Of a stretch of 64,000 bases of DNA, positions 1-11,583 are shown piece by piece. The stretch is taken from positions 1,426,001 through 1,490,000 of the forward strand of contig JAALGY010000020.1 in NCBI GenBank assembly GCA_032358165.1. The letters run 5' to 3'. The translations under genes and the position numbers were made by a program. The notes beneath the pieces are model-generated. The model was not told the DNA's origin, did not search any database, and saw nothing but the letters and a program-made list of their open reading frames with translations. The DNA comes from Diplosphaera chodatii (Eukaryota > Chlorophyta > Trebouxiophyceae > Prasiolales > Stichococcaceae). How positions within the stretch are numbered: the stretch's first letter is position 1; each line of letters opens with the position of its first letter.

Positions 1-558
1 GCACAGTTGGCGCAGCGGCAGCGGTTGCAGCAGGCAGCGGCTCAACAGCGGGAGCGTGCACAGGCTGAGCTGGCAGTTGCAGCAGCCGCTCGGCAGGCGT
101 CACAGGCGCGGCTGCGGGAAGCAGTGGCCGCTCGTTCGCAGGCTGATCGAGCCTTCGTGAAGATGTTGCTGCAGCAGGACAATCCTGCACGCACACTCGA
201 AGACAAGTGGGCAGACCTCAGTGGCGCCATGCGCGGCAGTCATGCCCCTGAGCTCAGGTGGGTCCTGATTGAAATCGCCCGCGGCTGTGCAGGCCTATAT
301 ATGCTTTGCACATCTCGCAAAGAACTGCAGCAGTCCGCGTGGCCTGTGAGCACGCTGCCTGTGTCTGCTTGCAGGAAGTGCACCGCGCAGCTCTTCTCGG
401 CAGCGCTGGACTCGTCTCAGGCAGTGCAGCAGGCCATTGCAACAGAGGCAGCGAAGGGCACCAAGGCGCTCGACCGTTTGGTCAGTCAGCATGGGTGCTT
501 AGAGCACGAGGAGGCTCTGAGAAGCGAAATCTTCAGTCAGATCCTCGCAAGCTCCTAA
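1..558 (+). CDS. 3' end of an unknown coiled-coil protein (5' partial)
   Basis: The reading frame is open from the window edge and ends at TAA 556-558. One intron is clear: donor after 257 (CTCAG/gtgggt) and acceptor at 374 (gcttgcag). Splicing joins the residues PELR to KCTAQLF in frame. The first ~60 residues are an Ala/Gln/Arg-rich heptad-like stretch (repeated QRQR, QAELA and AAARQ), so a coiled coil is likely. The last ~60 residues are a mixed helical tail without recognisable motifs. The start and any N-terminal domain lie outside the window. I do not recognise the family, and assign no function. Confidence 0.6.
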   Translation, partial: AQLAQRQRLQQAAAQQRERAQAELAVAAAARQASQARLREAVAARSQADRAFVKMLLQQDNPARTLEDKWADLSGAMRGSHAPELRWVLIEIARGCAGLYMLCTSRKELQQSAWPVSTLPVSACRKCTAQLFSAALDSSQAVQQAIATEAAKGTKALDRLVSQHGCLEHEEALRSEIFSQILASS

Positions 559-1083
559 TTCGTGAACCTCACGATAGCACCCGCCGATTCATAGCAGCTC
601 GTAGCCAGGACACTTGGGCTGCAGACCTGCAGTCATGCCCTGCTCTTATATTCAGTACATTGACTGGTTTTCGGGTGTTGATACTGCGGGTTTGCTGATT
701 CGATGGCTCTGACCATGCGCACATTGATTGCTGACTGGGAACATGCGCACATTGCTGTGGTTTCCGATACTAGGTTGCGAATCCGAACACTCCAGAGACA
801 TGGCACTAGCGCTTGTCTGTTGTAGTGAGCTTTGTCGTGTGGACATGGGTCTGCCAGACGCAGCACCCTTTCACTGATGGTCGTATTGCCAGGCGGTGAG
901 GACCATCAGTACATACAGCTGTCAGATGGATGCAGCGTGCCACTGCTTCTTCTTCTCACTTGCATCACACACCCCCTAGCTCGACTCACCATTACATATC
1001 GTAAATAACCTTCTTCTTTCACGCATTGACACACTCAGTCTCGCAGACCATCAGGCTCACTGATACAGCATATCACAACCGCT
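559..1083. other. Convergent intergenic region
   Basis: These 525 bases lie between two stop codons that face each other. I see no credible coding exon. The right part holds the 3' UTR of the minus-strand methyltransferase gene, with a TGTAA motif read on the minus strand at 992-996. Confidence 0.5.
992..996 (-). other. Putative poly(A) signal TGTAA
   Basis: TGTAA on the minus strand lies about 88 bases past the stop codon of the methyltransferase gene. TGTAA is the usual chlorophyte polyadenylation signal. A five-base match alone is weak, but similar motifs follow four other genes here. Confidence 0.4.
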
Positions 1084-2894
1084 TCACCGCTTCTTTCTGA
1101 GAGCAAAAAACCAGGGCTCCAGCTCGTCGTTTTCAGTAGTGATACACCGGTCCTTCCGCACGTTGGCTTGCTCAGGCTTGCCCACCAGCCAGGTGTCATC
1201 CACGATGCAAACCTCAAACTGATCGCCGTCTGACTTAGACCCAGCCTTCCGGCAGTCCCGCATGTCCTTCTTGACGAACCTGGACACACCAATAAAGCAT
1301 TGATGTGATGCGACAGACATGGGATGGCAGAGGAGCAACACACTGTGGGGACATCGTCTGGCTGGCTCAGCAGTGACATGGCTCACCTGTGGTTCTTGTA
1401 CTGCATGGCCCATAGCATCTCGTGGTTGACATCTGCACCGTGTGCCGCAAACTTCGACTCCCACCACTTGCGTGACCGCAACATTGTGTGGCGGTTGGCC
1501 TCCTTAGGGTTGTCCGCCGATACCTATGGCAAACACGATCTGACTGGGCATACTGACAAGAGCTGCACTGTTGTGTCAAGCACCTTATGCAAGTCGGTAC
1601 GCAATAGTGGCAATTGGGTACACAACACTGCAGACATGTGTGTCGAAAAATGTAGGCATTTGCAAGTGTTGGGCAAGTTAACCGCCTCAGCATGGTCTGT
1701 AGCTTGGAGGCCGATGCATCAGGAACACTGCACCCTCAGCAGCGAAACATGTTCCTGCTCGCAGACGACAGTGCATGTGAAGCACCACGAACACAGGTGT
1801 GCCGCGTGCCTCACCTTGGTGTGCGGCTTCAGGCTGATGGACAGGAACAGGTGGCGGCGTGACACGCGCACCAGCTCCCGCACCACAGCGTCCGCCTCAT
1901 CCTCGTGGATGTGCTCCAACACGTCCGCCGAGAACACCAGGTCGAAGGTGTTGTTGGCGTACGGCAGGTTGGTCAGGACCCCGGCCTCCACAACCTGCAC
2001 GGCCAGCAGGGCACGTCCAGCCCCGATTGGCCGGGTTGACACGAAATAACGCGCAGGGAGCACACATTTGACGTCCTGCTGCGAATATCACTGGATGACA
2101 CTAGGCCTACTCACCTTCTTCTTGAGAAGGTCTGGGCATTCCGACTTTAGCACAGCGTCTGATAGCTCAATGCCCCATGCGCTCTTGCCTGCAGATGCAT
2201 TGCAGAGGTAAGTGATCAGCACAGATGGTGCTTTGCCAACATATGTGTTGCGCTTTTAACGCCGTTCACAGGCACACTTACCGTGCTCGCGCATCAGCCG
2301 CACAAGGCCGCCATTGCCGGTGCCCGCATCCAGCACCGAGTGGAATGGCAGTCGCGCAATTACATCCACGCCAAAGCGGCAGCCCCAACATGACTGCTTA
2401 GGGTAGCCGCCAGCCAGCCAAGACTTGTCATACACCTCCTGCAGGCCACGACGTTGTGCGAAATTTGTACCTTCGAATGCTCATGGCCGTGCACACTTCG
2501 CATGAACAGCCGCCACACACCCAGGCCGCGCATGCATACACCACTTGCGCATTGCCTTGGTCAGATAGATGCTACCGTTGCACTCTGTGCATCATACCTG
2601 ATATTCGTTCGTCTTATATTTGTAGCTGTCGAGGCGTGCAGGGGGAGTGTCTCCCTTCTGGGGCCCCAGATACTTGGCGTCCTCCGCCTGCCAAAGGCGC
2701 ACACTGCCGGCCAGCTGCGTGCCTGATAGCGATGCAAGGATGTCAGATCCGCGAGCAGCCGGCCGCAGGAACCACAGCGCCACACAGGCTGTGAAGAATC
2801 CGACCACAAACGGAATGGCAAAATGCTGACGCGGGGCCTGGGCGCGGGCTACCGGCATGTCAGATTTCTCTGAAGTCCTATGGTGCACATCCAT
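1084..2894 (-). CDS. SAM-dependent class I methyltransferase with N-terminal membrane anchor
   Basis: The ATG is at 2894. Exon 1 encodes a short basic N-terminus, then a single hydrophobic segment (FVVGFFTACVALWFL, about residues 28-43), so the protein is probably a type II membrane protein. Around 2280-2360 lies SAM-binding motif I (VLDAGTGNGG). At about 1880-1990 are the later methyltransferase motifs (NLPYANNTFDLVFSADVLEH, then RELVRVSRRHLFLSIS), as in the Methyltransf_11 family. The C-terminal exons end in WFFALRKKR and a stop at 1084-1086. About six exons are joined by GT-AG introns. The substrate cannot be told. The membrane anchor suggests an ER/Golgi or organelle-membrane role; that is inference. 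Confidence 0.75.
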
Positions 2895-3491
2895 GCATCA
2901 GGCAGCAAACGATCATGTGCATCTGTAACCTGTACCCCAATGAGCCCGCAATCAAACCCAAGGGGCATAACACAGCAGGCTTCAACAGGCGACGATTGAT
3001 GTATACGCAGCATTACATCGCGCACTTGAGAACACTTGTCAGATGATGCAGGTAGAAGTAGAGTACAACATCGTGTGCGGAAGTTACAATCTGTTGCCGG
3101 GTGACTGTGCAATGCGGTGCCTGACTGCTGCAAGCGCCAGCAAACGCACTCGCACGCCATCGAAGCTGCTGTGATCATCGGATCCTAGTGGTGGACAGAC
3201 AGACGTCACTAACAAGAGTGGCGTCACACCGAACCGACTGCGATAAGTCTCTGTGTGGCAGTTGAGCATCAGAACACTGTGCTTTGCAGCAGCAGGTCCG
3301 GAGCGAATATTGCAGGAGATACACACGTGCGACTGGCAATCACACTCTCAGACATCCATGACCAACTGTTGAAAATTGCTGCCCTGCTGCAAACCTTTTG
3401 CTCGAGCACACCTGGTATTTTCCGCTACCAGGGGCATCCCGGGGTCGCAGAAGCAGTCAGCTGGAGCACCTGTGGTCCTGTGCACCGCAGA
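2895..3491. other. Divergent intergenic / promoter region
   Basis: This is the space between the start of the methyltransferase gene and the chosen start of the GH89 gene, which point away from each other. The frame upstream of 3492 stays open to about 3255 but has no ATG, so an upstream GH89 exon carrying a signal peptide could hide here. No other feature is seen. Confidence 0.4.
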
Positions 3492-6400
3492 ATGGAAGCC
3501 AAGCCTGATGCGGAGCTGGCGCTGAGTCTGCCATCCGCCCATGCTGCCGCATCGCTGGTGCTGCCAGGAGATGATGAGCCATCGCTCAAAACTTTCAGTC
3601 TGGACTCGTATGCAGAGGACGAGGCGCAGCATGCCAGGTGCTTGACAGTGACTCAGTACCCGCTGCACACCAGTAAGCGACGCAGTGTACGTCTGCGTCT
3701 GCACATCGCGGGCCAGCTGTCATATCATATGCATATTTGCCGGTTATTCAGGTTGATTGCAGAGCGGCTGGAGGCCGACGAGCAGACAGCGGAGGTGCGC
3801 GGCCTGCTGTCGAGGCTGCTGCCACCTGCAGATGCCGCCAGGTTCTGCCTGCGGGTGGATGACGGCCCAGCTGACAGCGATGTGTCCAGCGGCGACATCA
3901 CCGGCAGCGGCGATGAGCAGCAGCCTGCGGCATCGTTTGAGGCGCGGTCAGATGGGAAGAGTGTTCATGTGCGGGGCACCACCGGCGTGGAGGTAGCAGC
4001 TGGCATCCTGCACTTCCTCAAGTACAGGTACTTGCTCCCGTCTGGCGCTTACGAACTGGCAGAGGCTTGCTGTTGATGCGAGGCGACCTTGCATGCTGTG
4101 GGCCGACTGTGCATGTAGGAGGCTTGGGGGTCCATCAGCCTGTGCAGCCTCAAACATCAAAGTTGTCACGCGACCAGGTGCAACAGCTCGATTAGCTGGG
4201 AGTGGACGGGGGGCAACCACATCGAGGAGGGGTGCCTCTCTGATGCGGCGCTCGAGGCAGCGGCGGCAGCAGGGCCCGTGACAGGATCCCGTCCCGTGCC
4301 TTGGTGCAGCGTGCAGAGCGTCAATTTGTACACCAGCCTTGCTCTGTGTTATGCTCACTGACGCTCACTGACACAGGCCACAGGTGTGCTGTCAGCAACA
4401 CATTTCCTACATATGCTTGCTTGCAGGAGCTACTACCAGAACGTCGTCACCAGCAGCTACAGCTACGCATGGTGCGTGACACTTGCCGTGGAACCCGCCA
4501 GTGCATCCGCCTGATGGGAGCTTTGTGCTGTCAAGGCGCTGACCCTGTGCCGTGCCTGCAGGTGGGACTGGCCGCGGTGGGAACGGGAGATTGATTGGAT
4601 GGCACTGAACGGCATCAACCTGCCACTGGCGTTCACAGGTCTGCTGCGGTGATAGTCTGCTAAATATGACGACGAGCTGCTGCACTGCCTCAAGTGCATT
4701 GCACAGTGTCAGGTCTGTCAAGCAGCATAGTCGCAGCTGGCAAGCTGACAGACAAATACCACCTGTTGAGATTGGGTCGACACATGGTCGACACATGCAC
4801 CGCAGGGCAGGAAGCGGTCTGGATGAAGGTCCTGCCGAGGTGGGGCGTCAGCCATGAGGAGCTGCAGCAGCACTTTGGTGGGCCCGCCTTCCTGGCCTGG
4901 CAGCGGATGGGCAACATCCACAGTTATGCTGGCCCGCTGCCAATGTCATGGATAGAGGATCAAGCTGGTGGGACTGTTGGCCTGCCGCTCGGGTGCATGG
5001 ATGTCCAGTCTGCCGGTCTGAGGTTGACCTGTAAGTTGCATGTCGTGGAGACGCAGAGCCAGACAGCTTGCCCCCCTGCTAACTGTGATTGCATGTTATG
5101 TCACGATCGAATGGTGGTGGCGCAGAGCTGCAGCGCAGGATCGTGGGGCGCATGCGTAGGCTGGGCATGACGCCAGTGTTCCCCGCCTTTGCTGGGCTTG
5201 TGCCGGATGCCCTGGTGACCCGATACCCTCAGGTACAGCCTTCGGTGCAGACAAAAGCACAGAAACCAAGCAACAGTGGCCGTGCTGTGCTGCACCGCCC
5301 ATCTCGAAGCCGTCCTTCGTATGTTTGGGTGATGGCTGCTCGCTTTCCTGTGCAGGCGCGGTACAAGCGCCTGGGCCCATGGGCAGGCTTTCCAGAGGGG
5401 CTGACAAGCACATACATGTTGGACCCTTCGGACCCATTATTTACAGATATTGGCGCTGCATTTGTGCAGGTTTGGGCCCTGAACAATTCAAGTTGACTGT
5501 ACAGAAAGCATTGCAATCATTGGGCCTTTTGAACAGCCGAGTGCGAGCTGCTGCAGCAAGATGCTGCTCTGCTCACTGTGTCCGCAGGAGTTACGGGCAG
5601 AGTATGGCTCGGATCCAGTGGGCTTCTATGCCACGGACGCTTTCAACGAGAACGTACCGCCCAGTGACGACCCCGAGTTTTTGCGGGCTTCCTCCGCTGC
5701 AGTCTTTGGGGTGAACATCAAAGGCGACGGGTTGCAAACCTGCAAATTGATGTGAACTCGTCAGTCACTATGTTATGTCCTGTGTGCACCTGGAAGTAAG
5801 GCGATGCATGCGAGTGCAGCGCTGCACTGAATGACATCATTTTTATCACATGTGCAGGCAATGGAAGCAGGTGACCCTACTGCACGGTGGATCATGCAGG
5901 CTTGGCTGTTCTTCAACGAGGGCTTCTTCTGGAAGCCGCCGCAAATACAGGTTGCCACTCGTGATTTTGCTTGCCATCTTGTTCAACCAGTAAGTAAGCA
6001 TGTAACTAGCCATTCCGCATGCCTACCTACGCTGGTTTTCAGCCCCACACACGCCTTGCTTGCTATTTCAGGGACTCTTGAGCGGCGTACCCCGCGGGCG
6101 GTTGATCCTGCTAGACCTGTATGCCGAGGTGTTTCCCATCTGGCTGCGAACGGCATCCTTCTATGGCATCCCCTTCATCTGGTGCATGCTGCACAACTTC
6201 GGCGGCAACACAGGTACAGGATGCATACACGAGAGGCAGAGTTGCAAGTTGCATATGTGCTCATGCTGACACTGCGATGCGATCTTGTCGACCTTCTCGG
6301 TGCCACGAGCCTGGTGCGGGAAGAATGCTACAGTCCCTCAACCCGCGCGCAGGCATGTATGCGGCGCTGCCCCATGTGGTGGAGGGGTGGGCCACCGCTA

Positions 6401-8601
6401 CCATGTGCAGCCCGCCCAGCAGCGTGGTCGGCACAGGGCTGTGCATGGAGGGCATCGAGCAGAACCCCCTGGTGTACGACCTCATGGCAGAACTGGCCTT
6501 CAGGTGGCTTGGGGTGGCTATGCAGTCAGATGTATACCATATACCAGCTGGATGACATTTGCAGAGTGAGGGGGCTGTCCAGTCAACTTTGAGGGTGCTC
6601 GACTGTGCCCCTTGGTCGTGTTCATAGGCACAGCCCACCGCAGCTGCAGCAGTGGGTGGAGCTGTATGCGCAGCGTCGCTATGGCACCGACACGCCACCA
6701 GCTGTCGTGTATGCGTGGCAGATGCTGGCAGCCACAGTGTACAGCTGCCTTGACGGCACCGTTGATCATGTGCGCGTCTGCCCTCCTGCTTGCAGCAGCA
6801 CGCATGCAGCTGCAGACGGATGGCATGGATGCTGAGTGATCAACAAGACACGCCACGGATGCATTACATGAGTCAAAACGGTAATGTGCACAGGTGTGCG
6901 ACATCCCGGTGTCCCGGCCAGGCCTGGAGACGGGAGAGGTTGGGCTGTGGGGCCTACGCCCACACCTCTGGTGCGTTGCTGAAGCAAGCCTGCCTCAGTG
7001 CAGGAGCAGACCCGGTTTGACAGCAGCCATTCATTTGCGAAATGCATGACCAGATTGCCACAATGCTGCTGCAGGTATGACCCGGCAGCAGTGGCGGGTG
7101 CCTGGGGCCAGCTGCTGTCGGGTGCTGACGTGCTCGCCAGCGCGTCCACCTACCTCTACGACCTCGCTGACGTCGGCCGCCAGGTGCTCTGCTCCAGAGC
7201 TGAGTCTAGTTAAGCTGCACAGATAGCTCAAAGAGGTTGATGGTACTGTGGGCAGGCAGCTGAGGCTGCTGCACGCTGCAAGTGCGCTTGGCCAAATACA
7301 AGCCGATGGACATCTCAGGAGCCGCACGCCGAGCAGGTGCTGACCAAGCTGGCGGGCAACCTGTGGCTGGCGGCGGCGGCGGCGTACAGGGCGGGCGACG
7401 CCGCGGGGCTGCTTGAGCACGGCGGCCGCCTGCTGCAGCTGCTGCTGGACATGGACGAGCTGCTCGCCTCCGTGCCGTGCGCCCCCACCCCTGCAGCCCG
7501 AAAGAACCCACACAGCATCCCCTGTCTGCTGTAGCCAGACGGTCTGTTCGAGCTGCCTGGCAGCAGCCGCCAGCGCCGTGATGTGCCGTGACAGCAGCAG
7601 CCAGTGATCAAACACGCGATTGTCACCCATGCACCGGCTCACATATCCTCGTGGTTTGTCCCCTGAAACATGTTGCAGCAATGTTGCTCGGTGCACCATT
7701 TCTGCAGAGGCTTTCTGTTGGGGCCGCGCATTGAGGCGGCCCGGGCTTGTGCCCACACCCCAGAGGAGCGCAAGCAGTACGAGTGGAACCTGCGCACACA
7801 GGTGAGCGCCGCTGCAAGATGCTGCTGCCTTGATGCTGCTTCTTCATGCTGCTTTTTATCATGTCACGCATGCCAGCCCGGTTTGGCAGCACCCCTGCTG
7901 TCTTGCCAGACCGCTCCTTCGGTAGATAACTGTGCTGCATATGGGTGCAGATCACGATCTGGGGCACCAGCGCAGACGGCGACAGCGAGGTCAATGATTA
8001 CGCCAACAAGGAGTGGGCGGGCTTGATTTCCGGCTTCTACCACCCACGGTGCAACGACTTGGCATTCTTACTGTCCTCTTGTGATGTTAGGACCAGCTGT
8101 CGTCGCATCAGTAGGGCTCACTGGTGCATCTTGGACAGCGCGCCGAGTGCCCTGCATGAGGGTGTTCCAACATAGCTCCTGACAGTCTGAGACCGCTGCA
8201 TCTGCACGGCAGGTGGGTCATGTGGCTGGAGCGGCTGCAGACAGACATGAAGGAGGGTCGTCCATATGACGCTGAAGCCTGGCGGCGGCAGGTACGGTCC
8301 GCATTACTCCTTGCAGTTAGTGTTCACATTGAGGCTTGTGGGCCAAGTAGTGTCAGGCTGTGGCGTTGACGACAGCTGCATGGGCCATGTAGTTGATGCA
8401 AACCCGAGCTGCATGTAGGGACATGTGCCGAGGGCCAGCCTGGTACTTGCACAGGTGCTGGACTTCACGCTGCAGTGGGCACGCGGGACTGAGGCGTACC
8501 CGACAAAGCCGCGCGGCAGCACGGTGGACATTTCCCGCCGCCTGCACGCCCTGTACCGCCCCATGGTGTCGCCAGCGCTGGATGCCAGCATGGAGGAGTA
8601 G
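3492..8601 (+). CDS. NAGLU: Alpha-N-acetylglucosaminidase (glycoside hydrolase family 89)
   Basis: Family members remove terminal alpha-linked N-acetylglucosamine: in animals from heparan sulfate in lysosomes, in Arabidopsis as CYL1. More than a dozen exons match the family in order. The N-terminal alpha/beta domain is at 3492-4030. The TIM barrel starts near 4427 ([20 protein letters not shown]) and contains [20 protein letters not shown] near 4880-4940. A catalytic Glu in DAFNENVPP lies at 5648-5650, [12 protein letters not shown] near 6175-6210, and the second catalytic Glu in CMEGIEQNP at 6448-6450. The C-terminal helical domain runs from about 6640 to the stop at 8599-8601. Both acidic residues known to be catalytic in the human enzyme are kept. 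The N-terminus from the only in-frame ATG is not an obvious signal peptide, so the true start may lie upstream. Confidence 0.9.
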
Positions 8602-9182
8602 CTGCGGGTACCTGCCTACAAAGTCGCACATTTTGGCGGCACCTCAGACCCGCAGCAGGTTCCCGATGCGACAGAATTTTGAGGGGCAGGAGAGTATATA
8701 GCAGCCAGCACCTGGCTACCCATGGGTATACACACTGTGGAGGGCTGGCAGGTGACATGTGTTGGGCAGCTGCTGTCGCAGCAGTCAATGTCCACACCTG
8801 CAGCACCCCTGGCAGATGCCACTGTTTGAGGCTATGCCAAGCGTCAAACAGACGTGCTCGCTTGTGTGTTATATATGGCTGTGGCGTCTGGCCATGCAAG
8901 TACTTTGAGTCGGAGCAGCGGGTATCGGCTTTGCTCATGATCTGGGGAGGGATGTTTAGAGCTTCCCTCTCAGGATTCGTGGGCAGGCCAGTATGGCGCA
9001 CCCCGGTTCAGGTACAACAGCCATCCGGATTGGATCTCAGAACATTATACATGACTCAGCGCCGGCTGCTGCAAGCACAGCTTGTGGTCACATCGACATT
9101 GGTCAGCGGGTGTAACGCGACCCCCGTATGCTGTAAGGGTGCTTGAAACCAAGCACACGTAGCCCCACGAGCTGTTGCCGCA
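8602..9182. other. Convergent intergenic region (two 3' UTRs)
   Basis: These 581 bases separate two facing stop codons. No family-like coding segment is recognised on either strand. TGTAA occurs on the plus strand near 9112 and 9132, within reach of the GH89 transcript end. Confidence 0.4.
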
Positions 9183-11255
9183 TCATTCATCCATATCTGC
9201 ACGCACATCATGACACATCATGAGTGTTGACAGCAATTCCATGTTCACGTTGCAAACATGATGTTGACCAACCAGCATGGAAGGACGACAATAGCAGGCG
9301 TGAAGCATTACAGCACCTGCTATCTCGAGGGCATAGTCATCTCGTAGCACATTGCGCCGGTCACTGGGGTCGAGTGCCTGTGCTGCAAACGCTTCGCCAA
9401 ACTGCTTGTCATAGATCTCATCCTCCTGCATCAGACAACATCACCAATGAAGCTGCTGGTTGGCGCCTTTCTGGTGCCAGGTGTCAACGAGCGGACTCGA
9501 CCAACTACTTTGGACGTCATGAGTGATGGCAGCACCGCCTAGTGAGGCTAGAGGCGCATGTCAGGCATGAAGTGCCGGCGCCGGCGCCCACCTCAATGCA
9601 CTGCAGCACGGCATCGGACCGTGGGAAGGAGGTGCACATCAGCGCGTAGCCCTGGTCCCGCAGCCCGCGTGAGATGCCCAGCGCCTGCGGCTGGTGCACC
9701 TCCCCCGACAGCACCTGCATGTGCAGCCACACTCGTGAAGCGCGTGCAGGGTCTAAAGCCCGATGCCCATGTGGAGGCGGGGTGCCTGGCGCATCCTGCG
9801 GTGCAGGGTGTGCTGTGGGTTGACGGGTGCGCGCACCTTGACGGCGCAGGCGGTGCAGCAGCCCATGCGGCAGGCCCACGGCAGCAGCAGCCCCTGCTCC
9901 TCCGCCTCGAACAGGATGTACCTGCATGTGCAGGGGCAGCACTCGCGTGAGCCAGCATCAGTGGTGACGCGAGCAGTGCACGCGCAAGACACCCGTCCCC
10001 CTGCACTTGTGCTGCAGTGGTGCCACCCTCTCCCATATACATGCCACCGCTCCGCCGCTGCAGGGTGGGCGAACAGCGGGGTCACCTGTCCTCGGGCACC
10101 TCCACCTCCACCTCCTGCCCGGCCGCGGGGTTGTGGATGCGCACCGTGTGCGTCGCCACCGCCCCGCTGGACGGCCCCTCCCCAGAGCCGAAGCCCGGCA
10201 GCTGGCCGTTGTGGGTGTCCCTGCCACCCTGCGACCAGCAGCACACCAGCTCTACACCTCGCGATGCAGCTCGCAACAGGACACTGCTGAGCCCCCCAAC
10301 GCGCCATTGCGGACGCTGACATTGAACGTGCTGTGCTTATGGTGCAAGTATAGGCATTAAGGAGATGCGTTGTGTGCAATGCAGTAAGCGGTGCAAAAGG
10401 GAACACTTTAGTGCTTGATGTCAGCGACAAGGGTTCTCAGAGGTGCCAGTGGACGCACATCGGCAGTCTGACCAACCATGACCAACACCGTACAGAGTAA
10501 GCTGTGGGGCGCACCGTGAGGCGGGAGCCGGAATTGAACTCCTCCTCAACCCACAGGTCCACCGCGCCGTCCTGCTCGTAACGCGCCCGCCACTCGTCCG
10601 TGCTCAGCGAGCTGATGCTCCGCGGCTGCTCACCCGAGGGTGCCGCCACGTCATCGCTGCAACACCATGGTTGCAGGATGGTTGCATCAGCACCACTGTC
10701 TGCATGTGGCACTCGAAAGCAGCCGCCATCTACACGGCGGCATCCACACCGGGAAGCATGCGGACGCCCACGACGCACCTGCCAAAGCGATCATGCTGGT
10801 CCTCTGCAAAGCTCAGCGCAATCGGGCCAAGCTCGCCAAAGCCGCCAGAGCGGCCCGCGCCGCTGCCATTGCTGCTGCCGGTCTCTTGCTGGCTTGCACC
10901 ATTGCGTTGCCCAGTGCCTTGCCCCTCTGCATGATCCTGGCTGTCCCGCTCGGCCGCCGCCTGCATTTCGCGCACAGCGAAGTCACGGCAATGGAGCAAT
11001 GCGACAGTGACCGGCCTGCTGCAGGTGGTAGCACAGCATGCGTACCTGCTTGGCGTCACTGCCGAACGTCATTCCTATGGGTCCCAGCTCCGCGAGGCCC
11101 CCTCGCTTCGCTCTAGGTTGTTGCTGTTGCTGCGGTTCCTGCTTTGCTGCAACCACTTTGCAGAACCCAGCACTCCGCCGCGTTGTTGCTCGCACAGGAG
11201 CTGGATGTGGCAACCTTGATCCTTCCGCGCCTACGTGCGCACGCATGATGTTCAT
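9183..11255 (-). CDS. FDC2: Chloroplast ferredoxin-like protein of the FdC2 type
   Basis: This is a 2Fe-2S plant-type ferredoxin with the C-terminal extension that defines FdC2. The ATG at 11255 opens a basic, Arg/Gln-rich transit-peptide-like region. The ferredoxin fold appears in exons at about 10240-10085 (THTVRIHNPAAGQ), 9915-9840 (YILFEAEEQG then CRMGCCTAC) and 9710-9595 (HQPQALGISRGLRDQGYALM then C). The cluster ligands are the Cys in C-x4-C-x2-C plus the distal Cys of ALMCTSFP. An extra Cys sits inside the motif, as I recall for FdC2. The tail matches FdC2 (DEDEIYDKQFGEAFAAQ, then DDYALEIA). A last intron joins that to DMDE and the stop at 9183-9185. Before the fold, an N-terminal region holds two related GGxxELGPI segments in separate exons. 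Confidence 0.88.
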
Positions 11256-11583
11256 GCTTATAATACTAAGTTCACCTCCTCTGCTGACACTATGGTATTG
11301 TCAAGCAGGCTGATATCAACGTCAACGGCTCGCCAATGCACGAACATGCGCGATGCCCTAGCAACGCTGAAACGGCGATGGCTGATGCGTGCAGAACTGC
11401 AGGTAATTGATTGCAGGGTTGTGGCAGCTGCATGCGCATTGCACAAGATCTGGATGACGATCGAGAGCAGGGGAGCGAATTTGAAGGGAAGGCCATGGCT
11501 GATCAACTTCCATCAGCATGCTCTTTCTCTCAAGCCAGGTCAGCTAGGCTTACATATGCCAGGCTGCCACCGAGCTGTGGGCG
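11256..11583. other. Intergenic region upstream of FDC2
   Basis: This is the promoter side of FDC2 and the 3' side of the next minus-strand gene. Nothing else is recognised apart from a TGTAA on the minus strand at 11550-11554. Confidence 0.4.
11550..11554 (-). other. Putative poly(A) signal TGTAA
   Basis: TGTAA on the minus strand lies about 30 bases past the stop codon chosen for the DDX51-like helicase. That spacing favours the stop at 11584 over the alternative read-through end at 11742. Confidence 0.4.
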
